A DNA stretch of 64,000 nucleotides from Kribbella sp. NBC_01245. GTDB lineage: Bacteria > Actinomycetota > Actinomycetes > Propionibacteriales > Kribbellaceae. Positions 7,707 through 16,779 of the stretch are shown here, in pieces; the first letter of the stretch is position 1; every line of letters begins with the position of its first letter. Below the pieces are notes generated by a model, which was given only the letters and a program-made list of their open reading frames with translations, was not told the origin of the DNA and searched no databases. A program made the translations under genes and the position numbers. The stretch is taken from assembly GCF_036226525.1 (NCBI RefSeq), contig NZ_CP108487.1, positions 4,154,001 to 4,218,000 on the forward strand, in the 5' to 3' direction.

Positions 7707-8827
7707 CCGGCACCTCCAGCCACGGCCAGCCGGTACCCCCGGCGCACGACCGTACGAACAAGTTCGGGTTTGCCGATCGCGGTGCGCAATCGGTTGACGG
7801 TCACCTCGACGGCGTGGACGTCCTCGGCCCCCGGTAGTACCGAGAGCAACGCGGGACGCGACACCACGTCACCACCCGCGGCCACCAGGGCGGCGAGTAC
7901 GGCGCGTGGGCCCGGGCCGAGCGGCAAGACCGTGCCATCGAGTACGGCGGCGCCACCACGGATCACCAGCGAGCCGAGTTCCGTCTCGATCGACCGGGCG
8001 TTGTCGTCGATCAGCTTGTCGGTGACGATCCGGATCAGCGCGCCGAGGCGAAACCGGTCCGGCACCACCGGGTCGAGGCCGATGGCGCGGAACGGCAGCG
8101 CGGTGATCGGTCCGACGCAGGCGTTCATCACCCGACCGGTTCGCAGCGCGGCCACCAACTCGTCGTACTGCCCGTTCAGTGCCGCGGTGTCCAGCAACGC
8201 CTGCGCGCCCGGCGCCGAGGTGTGCACGAGCGCGTCGACCGCACCCGCACAGATCTGGCCGATCGCCTTCTCCACCACGGCCTCGTCGGGCGCGGGCCCC
8301 CAGCGGTACACCTCGATCCCGCGGACGGAGGCGCCGGCCGAGCGCAGCGCCTCCAGCGAACCGGGATCGGACATGCCATGCAGTTGTACGACGATCTTGC
8401 GGCCGTCCACGCCTTCGGTCTGCAGCCACTCGACCACCTCGGCCGTGGTCTCGGACTTCGCGGACCAGTGCTCGACCAGCCCGGCCGCCCGGATCGCGCC
8501 CCGGGCCTTCGGGCCGCGGGCCAGGATCCGGGTCTGCTCGAGCGTGCCGAGCAGGTCCGCCGCGAGCCCGACGGTATCGGCCGCCTCGACCCAGCCGCGG
8601 AAGCCGACCGCGGTGGTGACGACGACATCGTGCGGCGGGTTGGCGATCACTCGCCGGGTCGCCTCGACCAGGGCCGAGTCCTCCTCGATCGGCACGATCT
8701 GCAGCGTCGGCGCGTGCATTACCTTCGCGCCGCGCCGCTCGAACGAGGCGATCAGGTCGTCGGCGCGCCGGTGCGCCGTGACGACCAGAGTGCAGCCGCT
8801 AAGCGGCCCCGGCTTAGTTGTCGCCAT
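7703..8827 (-). CDS. nnaR: NnaR-type regulator: HemD domain plus OmpR-like winged helix
   Basis: 374 residues from the ATG at 8827; an upstream GTG at 8851 would add 8 residues. Residues 1-260 are a uroporphyrinogen-III synthase (HemD) fold (CTLVVTAHRRADDLIASFERRGA, then VHTSAPGAQALLD), and the last 100 are an OmpR/PhoB-type winged helix ending VNRLRTAIGKPELVRTVVRRGYRL. This architecture is that of NnaR, which acts with GlnR on nitrate/nitrite genes in Streptomyces and mycobacteria. Its place inside the operon it would control, between nirD and the siroheme chelatase, fits. Whether the HemD half is catalytic or only senses a tetrapyrrole is open. Confidence 0.85.
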   Translation of the reverse strand: MATTKPGPLSGCTLVVTAHRRADDLIASFERRGAKVMHAPTLQIVPIEEDSALVEATRRVIANPPHDVVVTTAVGFRGWVEAADTVGLAADLLGTLEQTRILARGPKARGAIRAAGLVEHWSAKSETTAEVVEWLQTEGVDGRKIVVQLHGMSDPGSLEALRSAGASVRGIEVYRWGPAPDEAVVEKAIGQICAGAVDALVHTSAPGAQALLDTAALNGQYDELVAALRTGRVMNACVGPITALPFRAIGLDPVVPDRFRLGALIRIVTDKLIDDNARSIETELGSLVIRGGAAVLDGTVLPLGPGPRAVLAALVAAGGDVVSRPALLSVLPGAEDVHAVEVTVNRLRTAIGKPELVRTVVRRGYRLAVAGGAG

Positions 8828-9173
8828 ACCCCACCACGCCATGCCCCACAACCACCAGGCCGTCTACGACGGACACCGGGTAAGTAGCGACGCTGACCTC
8901 GGGATCGTCCAGGCACTGCCCGGTCCGCAGGTCGAACACCTGCTTGTACATCGGCGAGGCCACGGTCGGGATCTCGCCGCGGCTGCCGACGATGCCGCGC
9001 GACAGCACGTTGGCACCGCTGAAGGGATCCTGGTTGTCCAGCGCGTAGACCGCACCGTCGTGCGTGCGGAACAACGCGATCTGCCGGTCCCCCAACAGGG
9101 CCGCGACGCCCCGCTCGGGGAACAACGCCTCGTACGCGCAGATGGTGGTGGCGGTCATGATCGGAACACTCAT
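8814..9173 (-). CDS. nirD: Nitrite reductase small subunit NirD
   Basis: 119 residues starting at the ATG at 9173, which has TGGAGA about 7 bp upstream and overlaps the NirB stop by 4 bp; longer readings upstream are the shadow of nirB. The sequence is a Rieske-like fold (ALFRTHDGAVYALDNQDPFSGANVLSRGIVG, then PMYKQVFDLRTGQCLDDP) without the Cys/His pairs of true Rieske clusters, as is normal for NirD. It partners NirB in NAD(P)H-dependent reduction of nitrite to ammonium in the cytoplasm. Its 3' end overlaps the nnaR start by 14 bp. Confidence 0.95.
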   Translation of the reverse strand: MSVPIMTATTICAYEALFPERGVAALLGDRQIALFRTHDGAVYALDNQDPFSGANVLSRGIVGSRGEIPTVASPMYKQVFDLRTGQCLDDPEVSVATYPVSVVDGLVVVGHGVVGYGDN

Positions 9174-12100
9174 CGGCGAATCTCCAGTCTCGGCCCGGCC
9201 AGCAGTACCGGCCCGGTCAGTTCCTTCTCGGCCGGGGTGGCCGGCCGGGGCTGATTGCGCTCCACCACGTACCGGAGATCGGCGTCCGGCTGGTCGGGAG
9301 CGTTGACGAAGGAGACGAAACGCGACAACTTCTCGGGATCGTCCAGCGTCGCGCGCCATTCGTCCGCGTAGGAGTCGACGTGCTCCGCCATCGCCTTGTC
9401 CAGGTCGGCCGCGATGCCGAGGCTGTCCTCGAGCACCACCTCGCGGACGTGGTCGAGACCGCCTTCGATCGAGGTGATCCAGGTGGCGGTGCGCTGCAGC
9501 CGATCGCCGGTTCGCACGTAATACATGAGGAATCGGTCGATTGCCTGCAGCAACTGCTCGTCGTTGAGGTCGGACGCGAGCAACTGCGCGTGCCGCGGCG
9601 TCATCCCACCATTGCCACCGACGTACAGGTTCCAGCCGTTCTCCGTCGCGATGACGCCGACGTCCTTGCCACGCGCCTCCGCACACTCACGGGCACACCC
9701 GGATACGCCGAGCTTGAGCTTGTGCGGCGACCGCAGCCCGCGATACCGCAGCTCGAGCGCGATGGCCATCGCCACGGAGTCCTGTACGCCGTACCGGCAC
9801 CAGGTGGATCCGACGCAGGACTTCACCGTGCGCAGCGCCTTGCCGTACGCGTGCCCCGACTCGAAACCGGCGTCGACCAGCCGGGCCCAGATCGCCGGCA
9901 ACTGCTCGATCCGCGCGCCGAACAGGTCGATCCGCTGACCACCGGTGATCTTCGTGTAGAGCCCGAAGTCGCGAGCCACCTCGCCGATCGTGATCAGGCC
10001 CTCGGGCGTGATCTCGCCGGCCGGGACGCGCGGCACCACCGAGTACGTACCGTCCTTCTGCAGGTTGGCCATCACGAAGTCGTTCGTGTCCTGCAGGGTG
10101 GCGCGTTCGCCGTCGAGCACGTGGCTGCCCGGGTCGAGGCTGGCCAGGATCGACCCGACGACCGGCTTGCAGATATCGCAACCACGACCCTTGCCGTGGC
10201 GGCTGACGATCTCGCTGAAGGTCCGCAGCCCGGTGACGCGGACGACGTCGAACAGCTCGGCCCGGGACAGCTCGAAGTGCTCGCACAAGGCCTTGCTGAC
10301 CTCGACACCCGCGGCGGCGAGTTCGGTGTTCAGCAGGTTCTTCACCAGCGGCAGGCAGGACCCGCAGCTCGTGCCGGCCTTGGTCTTGCCGCACAGCGAG
10401 CTGATGTTGTCGCAGCCCTCATCCCGAACCGCGCAACGAATGGTGCCTGCAGCAACGTTATTGCAGGAGCACACCACCGCGTCGTCCGGTAGATCGCCCT
10501 GTGCCGGTTGTGCGCCTTCAGGCAGCAGGTACGACGCGGGGTCCGCGCCGAGCGGACGTCCGACCATCGGCCGGAGTGCCGCGTACGCCGAGGCGTCGCC
10601 GACGAGGATGCCGCCGAGCAGCGTGCGCGCGTCGTCCGAGAGCACGAGCTTCTTGTACACCCCGGCGACCGGGTCGGCGTACACGATGTCGAGCGCGCCC
10701 TCCGTCGTACCGAAGGCATCGCCGAAGCTCGCCACATCCACACCGAGAAGCTTCAACTTGGTGGACGAATCGGCGCCCGGGAACGTCGCGGCACCACCGA
10801 GCAGCCGGTCGGCGACGATCTCGGCCATCGCATAACCGGGTGCGACCAAACCCCACACTCGGCCCTCGATGCAGGCCACCTCGCCGATCGCCCAAATGCC
10901 CGGCGTCGACGTCTGGCAACTGGCGTCGACCACGACACCACCGCGTTCACCGATCTGCAGGCCCGCGTTCCGGGCGAGCTCGTCGCGCGGGCGTACGCCG
11001 GTCGCGAACACCACCACGTCCGCGGGAACATCGTTGCCGTCGGCAATCGACATCGCCTTCGCCGCGCCCTGCGAGTTGGTGCGGACCTTGGTGGTCTGGC
11101 TGGCCGTCATCACATCCACGTCGAGACCACGGATCAGCCGGGCCAGCGCGCTGCCGCCGCCCTCGTCGACCTGCAACGGCATCAGCCGTGGGGCGAACTC
11201 GACCACGGTCGTTGTGGCGCCGAGGGCCCGGAGTGCGCCCGCGGCCTCCAGACCGAGCAGACCACCGCCGACGACGACGCCGGTGACAGCTCCGTCACGC
11301 TCTTCCTTCAGGCGTTCGACGTACGTGCGCAGCGCGGCGACGTCGTCGATGGTGCGGTAGACGAAACAGCCTTGCGCGTCGCTGTTCTTGACCGGCGGTA
11401 CGAACGCGCTCGAACCGGTCGCGAGCACCAGTTCGTCGTACGCCACGACCTCGCCGCGGGTCGTCTCGACGGTCTTGGCCGTCGGGTCGATCGCGGTGAC
11501 GCCGACGCCCTTGCGCAGGGTCACGGCCGGGTCGTCCCACAACTCCGCTTCGCCCAGGGCCAGGTCCTGGGGATCGCGTCCGGAGAAGTAGCTGGTCAGC
11601 GCCACTCGGTCGTACGGCAACCGCGGCTCCTCTGCGAAGACCGAGATCCGCCAGGCGATCTTGTCGTCGCGGGAGCGCAGTGCCTCTACGAGCCGGTGCG
11701 CGACCATGCCGCCACCGACCACCACTACATGTTTGGCCTGCTCGAGTTCGGTCATGGTTGCCTTCCTGGCCGGAACTGGTTCGGTCTCGCCTTGCCGGAG
11801 CCGGTCGAGAAGGTTGCCGACAGCACCGACACAGCTGCCGCAACCCGTGGTCGCTCTGGTCTCCTTCGCGATGCCGGCAACGCTGTCGGCACCGCCTTCC
11901 CACGCCTGCCGAATGACGCTGCGGGTGACTCCGTTGCAGCGGCAGACCGTGCTGTCCTTGGTGGTCGTCTGGGGCTCGTCGGACTTGAGGAGCGTGGCCC
12001 CGTCCACCTGGGTGTGCCGATCGGCGAGTAGCACCAGCTCGGCGGCGACGTCGGGTGCGCCGATGCTCACCGCGGACCGGACGATCCCGTCGGTCAGCAC

Positions 12101-13087
12101 CGCGCGGACGTAGCGCTCGCCGTCGTCGAGCTGGACGACCTCGCCGAGTTCGCTCGTGCTGCCGATCGCGAGCACGTCCAGACCACCCGCGGTGAGGCGG
12201 ATGACCTCTGGCCGTGCCTCGTAGGTGCCTTGGTTTATAAGGCTTTCCGCCAACGCGTCGGCCTGTTCCCAGGCTGGTTCGACCGTGCCGGTGACAACGC
12301 CGTTGACCTCGGCGCAATCCCCGATGGCGTGGATCCTCGGGTCGTTCGTGGTCAGGTCGTCGCCGACCACGATGCCGCCAGTCGGTCCCGTTTTGATGCC
12401 TGCGGCCCGGGCGAGTTCGGTGCGCGGGTTGGTGCCGCAGGCAACTACCAACAACTCGCCGTAGACCAACCGCGCGCGGTTGAGGTGGATCGCCCGGAAT
12501 CGGCCGTCGCGAGTCTCGAGCGGGCCTGCCTCGGCGTTCAGCATCACCTCGATGCCGAGACCGCGGACGGCCCGGGTCACGCGACGGCCGGCGGTGAGGC
12601 CGATCGTCTTCTCCAGCAGGGCTTCACCGTCATGTACGACGGTAGTGGCGACACCGCGATCGCGTAAGGCGCAGGCCATTTCGACGCCGAGTACGCCACC
12701 GCCGAGCACCACCGCGCGTCGTACTCCCTCGGCGTCGGCGACGATCGCGCGGGCGTCATCGGCCGACCGGAGCACGTGGCAGCGCTCGGGCAATGCGCCG
12801 AGCTCGGCCGGGATGACGGGGGCGGCGCCGGTGGCGAAGACCAGGTGGTCGTAGTCCCAGCGTCGGCCGTTGCCGTCGACAACGAACTGCTTGGCGCGGT
12901 CGATCCGTACGACCGCCGTTCCCGCTTTGGTAGCAGGCGCGGCGGCGCGACCGGCGACGTACTCGCTGAGCCTGGTCCGGTTGTACGGTGCCTCGTCGCC
13001 GAGGACCTGGACGTCGAACTGGGGCGGCAGCTGCTCGGCGAAACGTGTGCCCGCCATACCGGCGCCGATGACGATGATCTTGGTCAT
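9170..13087 (-). CDS. nirB: NasB-NirB fusion: flavoprotein electron-transfer module plus nitrite reductase large subunit
   Basis: 1305 residues in one uninterrupted frame; NirB alone is about 850. Residues 1-350 are an FAD/NAD(P)H disulfide-oxidoreductase-like module and 380-432 a BFD [2Fe-2S] domain (Cys382, 384, 416, 419), together like NasB, the electron donor of assimilatory nitrate reductase. From Met445 a complete NirB follows: FAD/NAD domains (450-850), BFD (Cys873, 875, 908, 911), a second BFD-like CDIC at 970-973, and the siroheme/[4Fe-4S] ligands Cys1091, 1097, 1131 and 1135. Met445 (codon 11753-11755) is preceded by AGGAAGG at ideal spacing, so free NirB may also be made. It overlaps nasA and nirD by 4 bp each. 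Confidence 0.88.
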   Translation of the reverse strand: MTKIIVIGAGMAGTRFAEQLPPQFDVQVLGDEAPYNRTRLSEYVAGRAAAPATKAGTAVVRIDRAKQFVVDGNGRRWDYDHLVFATGAAPVIPAELGALPERCHVLRSADDARAIVADAEGVRRAVVLGGGVLGVEMACALRDRGVATTVVHDGEALLEKTIGLTAGRRVTRAVRGLGIEVMLNAEAGPLETRDGRFRAIHLNRARLVYGELLVVACGTNPRTELARAAGIKTGPTGGIVVGDDLTTNDPRIHAIGDCAEVNGVVTGTVEPAWEQADALAESLINQGTYEARPEVIRLTAGGLDVLAIGSTSELGEVVQLDDGERYVRAVLTDGIVRSAVSIGAPDVAAELVLLADRHTQVDGATLLKSDEPQTTTKDSTVCRCNGVTRSVIRQAWEGGADSVAGIAKETRATTGCGSCVGAVGNLLDRLRQGETEPVPARKATMTELEQAKHVVVVGGGMVAHRLVEALRSRDDKIAWRISVFAEEPRLPYDRVALTSYFSGRDPQDLALGEAELWDDPAVTLRKGVGVTAIDPTAKTVETTRGEVVAYDELVLATGSSAFVPPVKNSDAQGCFVYRTIDDVAALRTYVERLKEERDGAVTGVVVGGGLLGLEAAGALRALGATTTVVEFAPRLMPLQVDEGGGSALARLIRGLDVDVMTASQTTKVRTNSQGAAKAMSIADGNDVPADVVVFATGVRPRDELARNAGLQIGERGGVVVDASCQTSTPGIWAIGEVACIEGRVWGLVAPGYAMAEIVADRLLGGAATFPGADSSTKLKLLGVDVASFGDAFGTTEGALDIVYADPVAGVYKKLVLSDDARTLLGGILVGDASAYAALRPMVGRPLGADPASYLLPEGAQPAQGDLPDDAVVCSCNNVAAGTIRCAVRDEGCDNISSLCGKTKAGTSCGSCLPLVKNLLNTELAAAGVEVSKALCEHFELSRAELFDVVRVTGLRTFSEIVSRHGKGRGCDICKPVVGSILASLDPGSHVLDGERATLQDTNDFVMANLQKDGTYSVVPRVPAGEITPEGLITIGEVARDFGLYTKITGGQRIDLFGARIEQLPAIWARLVDAGFESGHAYGKALRTVKSCVGSTWCRYGVQDSVAMAIALELRYRGLRSPHKLKLGVSGCARECAEARGKDVGVIATENGWNLYVGGNGGMTPRHAQLLASDLNDEQLLQAIDRFLMYYVRTGDRLQRTATWITSIEGGLDHVREVVLEDSLGIAADLDKAMAEHVDSYADEWRATLDDPEKLSRFVSFVNAPDQPDADLRYVVERNQPRPATPAEKELTGPVLLAGPRLEIRR
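11753..11768 (-). promoter_or_regulatory. Strong internal ribosome-binding site and start codon for NirB
   Basis: Reading on the minus strand, AGGAAGG-caacc-ATG lies inside the fusion frame. The ATG encodes Met445, exactly where stand-alone NirB proteins begin (MTELEQAKHVVVVGGGMVA). This is either a second start producing free NirB or the relic of a former gene boundary. Confidence 0.7.
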
Positions 13088-15198
13088 GCCGACACCTCCC
13101 GGACGCTCGCGACGGCCAGTACCTCGACCGCGCAGACCTTGAACTCGGGCATCCGCGAGACCGGGTCGAGCGCGTCGTTGGTCAGCTCGTTGACCGCGCC
13201 GGCACCGCCGTAGTGGAACGGCACGAACACCGTGTCCGGCCGTACGTCAGTGCTCACGCGGGCCGCCAACCGCATCGACCCTCTCGCTGTTCGCAACTCC
13301 ACCTCGCCGCCGTCAGAGACGCCCAGGCGGGCCGCTACGCGCGGGTGCAACTCGGCGAAGACGTCAGGCTCCGCCTTCAGCAACTCCGCGACTCTGCGGG
13401 TCTGCGCGCCACTCTGGTAGTGCTGCAATACGCGGCCGGTGACGAGGTAGAGCGGTGCGTCGTCGCGCAGATCGTCCGCCACGGCTCGGTGGTCGACCAG
13501 CACGATCTTGGCCTTGCCGTCCTTGGTCGGGAAGCCGTCCGCGAACAACCTCGGCGTACCGGGGTGGTCCTCGGCCGGGACCGGCCAGAACAACGCCTCG
13601 CCCGCGTCCAGTCGCTCCCAGGTGATGCCCGAGTAGTCGGCGATGCCGCCCTTGCTGGCCTCGCGCAACTCCTCGAACACCTCCGCGGGGTCGGTGGTGA
13701 ACGTGCCCTTGCTGGCGAGGCGCTCGGCCAATCCGGCGAAGAGGGCCAGGTCGCTGCGGGCATCCCCCGGAGCCGCAAGGGCCTGGCGGCGTCGTACGAC
13801 TCGGCCTTCGAGGGTGGTCATCGTCCCCTCTTCCTCGGCCCACTGGGTGACCGGGAAGACCACGTCGGCAAGTAGGGCTGTCTCGGACGGCACGACATCG
13901 GCCACCACCAGAAGGTCGAGACTGGCCAGTCTGTCGCGCACGCCCGCTAGCCGTGGCGCAGAGACGACCAGGTTGCTGCCGTGTACCAAGAGAGCCTTCG
14001 GACCGCCAGGAGTGCCTAGGGCGTCGATGAGTTCCACTGCGCTCTTACCCGGGCCTGGTAGGTCTGCCGCGTCTACGCCCCACACCTTGGCGACGTACTC
14101 GCGTGCAGCCGGGTCGTCGATCTTGCGGTAGCCGGGAAGTTGGTCTGCCTTCTGACCGTGTTCGCGACCGCCCTGGCCGTTCCCTTGGCCCGTGATGCAG
14201 CCATAGCCGCTATTGGCACGGCCAGGCAGTCCGAGAGCCAGTGCGAGGTTGATGCAGGCCGTGACCGTGTCCGTGCCCTTGCTGTGCTGCTCGGCACCAC
14301 GGCCGGTCATGATGAAACAGCCCGCGCCGCCGTTGGCAGGAGCCGCCTTGGCCAGCAGACGCGCCGCCTGCCGGATCTGCGCGGCCGGTACGCCGGTAAC
14401 GCGCTCAGCCCTCTCCGGCCACCACCCGGCCGTGGAGCGGTGCAGGCCGTCCGGGTCGTCCGTACGTTCCTGCAAGTACTCCTGGTCCGCGAGGCCTTCC
14501 TGAAGCACCACGTGCGTCAGAGCCAGTACGAGCGCGAGGTCCGTGCCCGGAGTGGCTTGAAGATGTACGTCGGCCAGTTGCGCGGTCGGCGTACGGCGCG
14601 GGTCTACGACAACCACACCGCCCTGCTGTTGCGCATTGGCCAGGTGAGCGACGGCTGGCGGCATGGTCTCCGCCAGGTTGCTACCGACGAGCAGAACGGC
14701 CTGAGCATTACCGACGTCTTCCAGCGGGAACGGCAGGCCCCGGTCAATACCGAAGGCGCGGTTGGTCGCAGCCGCCGCCGAGGACATGCAGAACCGGCCG
14801 TTGTAGTCGACGTTCGCAGTCCGCAGTGCCACCCGGGCGAACTTGCCGAGCGCATAAGCCTTCTCGTTAGTCAGACCGCCACCACCGAAGACGGCGATCG
14901 AGTCATTGCCGTGCTGCGCCTGCAGGTCCTTGATGCGGTCGGCGACGTAGTCCAACGCCTCAGACCAGCTAGCCGGCGTCAGTACGCCGTCCTTGCGGAT
15001 CAACGGCGTCGTAAGGCGGTCCGGGACGTCCAGTACGGCGGCGGCGGTCCAGCCCTTCTGGCAGAGGCCGCCGCGGTTCGTCGGGAAGTCCCGGGGCTCG
15101 ACAGTCACCGGCCCCGCACCCGGCTGAGTAGCCGGGTGCAGGGTGGTGGCGCACTGCAGAGCGCAGTACGGGCAGTGCGTGGCAACACCTGTGGTCAT
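13084..15198 (-). CDS. nasA: Assimilatory nitrate reductase catalytic subunit
   Basis: 704 residues, a cytoplasmic molybdopterin (bis-MGD) oxidoreductase of the NasA/NarB group that reduces nitrate to nitrite. The N-terminal [4Fe-4S] ligands are Cys9, Cys12, Cys16 and Cys46 (CPYCALQC, then GLCQKGW). The molybdopterin domains show NGRFCMSSAAAATNRAFG, VVDPRR and the C-terminal cap HPRVAARLGVSDGGEVEL. It has no signal peptide and no C-terminal BFD domain, so the NasB-like module of the next gene would be its electron donor. It overlaps narK upstream and the fusion gene downstream by 4 bp each, implying translational coupling. Confidence 0.93.
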   Translation of the reverse strand: MTTGVATHCPYCALQCATTLHPATQPGAGPVTVEPRDFPTNRGGLCQKGWTAAAVLDVPDRLTTPLIRKDGVLTPASWSEALDYVADRIKDLQAQHGNDSIAVFGGGGLTNEKAYALGKFARVALRTANVDYNGRFCMSSAAAATNRAFGIDRGLPFPLEDVGNAQAVLLVGSNLAETMPPAVAHLANAQQQGGVVVVDPRRTPTAQLADVHLQATPGTDLALVLALTHVVLQEGLADQEYLQERTDDPDGLHRSTAGWWPERAERVTGVPAAQIRQAARLLAKAAPANGGAGCFIMTGRGAEQHSKGTDTVTACINLALALGLPGRANSGYGCITGQGNGQGGREHGQKADQLPGYRKIDDPAAREYVAKVWGVDAADLPGPGKSAVELIDALGTPGGPKALLVHGSNLVVSAPRLAGVRDRLASLDLLVVADVVPSETALLADVVFPVTQWAEEEGTMTTLEGRVVRRRQALAAPGDARSDLALFAGLAERLASKGTFTTDPAEVFEELREASKGGIADYSGITWERLDAGEALFWPVPAEDHPGTPRLFADGFPTKDGKAKIVLVDHRAVADDLRDDAPLYLVTGRVLQHYQSGAQTRRVAELLKAEPDVFAELHPRVAARLGVSDGGEVELRTARGSMRLAARVSTDVRPDTVFVPFHYGGAGAVNELTNDALDPVSRMPEFKVCAVEVLAVASVREVSA

Positions 15199-16577
15199 AC
15201 GCGTTCCTGGCTGAGGGGTCCGCCCCGGCGCAGGTAGCAGACGTACGTGACGAGCAGACAGACGACGTAGAAGCCGCAGAAGGTGTAGAGAGCCGGTACC
15301 AGCGAACCGAACTCCGCGGACGACATTGCGAAACCACGCGGCACCAGGAACCCGCCGTACGCGCCAACCGCGGAAGCGATACCGATGCAGGCCGCCGCCT
15401 CGCGCCGGGCCCGGGCGGGCTCGGGACTACCGTCGATGTCCTTGGTGGTCTGCCGGAAGACCGCGGGGATCATCCGGTACGTCGACCCGTTGCCGGCGCC
15501 ACTCGCGACGAACAGCACCAGGAAGCTGATCAGGAACCAGGTGAAGTTGTCCGCTCCGAGCGCGCCGATGGCCGACAGGATGCCGAGGCCCATCACCACG
15601 AAGGCGACCACCGTGACCAGCGCACCGCCGACCTTGTCCGCCAGCTTGCCGCCGAGGGGGCGCGAGACCGAACCGACCAGGGCGCCCAGGAAGGCGATCT
15701 TGACCGCGGCGATCTCCGGGAAGGTCGTCTTGATCAGCAGCGGGAAGGCCGCCGAGAAGCCGATGAACGAACCGAAGGTGCCGATGTAGAGGAACGAGAT
15801 GACCCAGGTGTGCAGTCGCTTGGCGGCCGCGACCGAGGCGGTGAACGAGGAGGTGGCGGCGGACAGGTTGTCCATCAGGCGCCAGGCCAGGATCGCCGCG
15901 AGCGCGATCAGCGGGATCCACATCAGGCCGGCCCGGCCGAGCGAGAGGCCCGCACCGGCGACGATGACGATCGGCACCAGTAGCTGGACCACCGCGACGC
16001 CCAGGTTGCCGCCGGCCGCGTTGATACCGAGCGCGAAGCCCTTGTCCTTCTCCGGGTAGAAGAAGGAGATGTTGGTCATGCTGCTGGCGAAGTTGCCGCC
16101 ACCGACACCGGCGGTCGCCGCCACCAGGGCCATCACCCAGAACGGCGTATCCGGACGGCTGACGAAGAACGCCAGGCCGCTGGCCGGGATCAGCAGCAAC
16201 AGGGCCGAGACGAGCGTCCAGTTCCGGCCGCCGAACTTCGGCACCGCGAAGGTGTAGGGCAGTCGCAGGGTGGCGCCGACCAGGCTGGGCAGCGCGATCA
16301 GCCAGAACATCTGGTCCGTGGTGTACGCGAAGCCCGCGACGGGCAGCGAGACCACGACGATGCTCCACAGTTGCCAGACCGAGAATCCCAGGAACTCGGC
16401 GAAAATCGAGGGCCACAGGTTCCGGCGGGCGACCTTACGGCCCTTCTCCGCCCAGAACTTGGGGTCCTCGGGGTCCCACGCGTCGATCCAGCGTCCGCGC
16501 CGGGGCGCTTCCACGGTACCGACAGTGCCGTGCTGCTCACGCAGCGCGACACCTTCGGGCTGTGTCTCGAGCGTCAT
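15195..16577 (-). CDS. narK: Nitrate/nitrite transporter, MFS NarK type
   Basis: 460 residues from the ATG at 16577, preferred because GGAGAA lies just upstream; a GTG at 16598 would add seven codons. Twelve membrane helices are apparent. The two nitrate-porter signatures are present: GVGGGNFASSMTNISFF with FYPEKDKGFALGINAAGGNLG, and GAGNGSTYRMIPAVF. It imports nitrate (possibly exchanging nitrite) and is the first gene of the six-gene assimilation operon. Five phased GlnR-like half-sites lie 59-107 bp upstream, so induction under nitrogen limitation is expected. Confidence 0.93.
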   Translation of the reverse strand: MTLETQPEGVALREQHGTVGTVEAPRRGRWIDAWDPEDPKFWAEKGRKVARRNLWPSIFAEFLGFSVWQLWSIVVVSLPVAGFAYTTDQMFWLIALPSLVGATLRLPYTFAVPKFGGRNWTLVSALLLLIPASGLAFFVSRPDTPFWVMALVAATAGVGGGNFASSMTNISFFYPEKDKGFALGINAAGGNLGVAVVQLLVPIVIVAGAGLSLGRAGLMWIPLIALAAILAWRLMDNLSAATSSFTASVAAAKRLHTWVISFLYIGTFGSFIGFSAAFPLLIKTTFPEIAAVKIAFLGALVGSVSRPLGGKLADKVGGALVTVVAFVVMGLGILSAIGALGADNFTWFLISFLVLFVASGAGNGSTYRMIPAVFRQTTKDIDGSPEPARARREAAACIGIASAVGAYGGFLVPRGFAMSSAEFGSLVPALYTFCGFYVVCLLVTYVCYLRRGGPLSQERV

Positions 16578-16635
16578 GGCTTCTCCGATCGTCTCCACGC
16601 CGGGCGGGCGTCGTCCTTGATTAGCTCAGGAAGCT

Positions 16636-16684
16636 ATGACCGGGGTGTTTCCGAGCAGTCATCTCGTTGTTACGTCGGCGAAAC
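16636..16684. promoter_or_regulatory. GlnR box array upstream of nitrate operon
   Basis: Five half-sites occur at exact 11-bp steps: ATGAC (16636), GTTTC (16647), GTCAT (16658), GTTAC (16669) and GAAAC (16680). GTTAC-N6-GAAAC is a perfect match to the actinobacterial GlnR a/b pair (GTnAC-N6-GAAAC), and on the other strand GAAAC-N6-GTCAT matches 9 of 10. One-turn spacing on the same DNA face is the hallmark of GlnR binding. The array sits between narK and the MMPL gene and is closer to narK. Confidence 0.85.
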
Positions 16685-16779
16685 GGCTCCCGCACACCTG
16701 CCGCCGTGCCATGAGAGAACCGGCTAATCTGCAGGTCACCGTGCTGTAGATCACTGAGAGTCGTAAGAGGGGACGCGGG

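Noticed and set aside
9174..9686. Extended NirD reading of 290 residues
   Set aside because: The extra part is antisense-like Arg/Gly-rich shadow of nirB; the ATG at 9173 has a good ribosome-binding site and gives normal NirD length.
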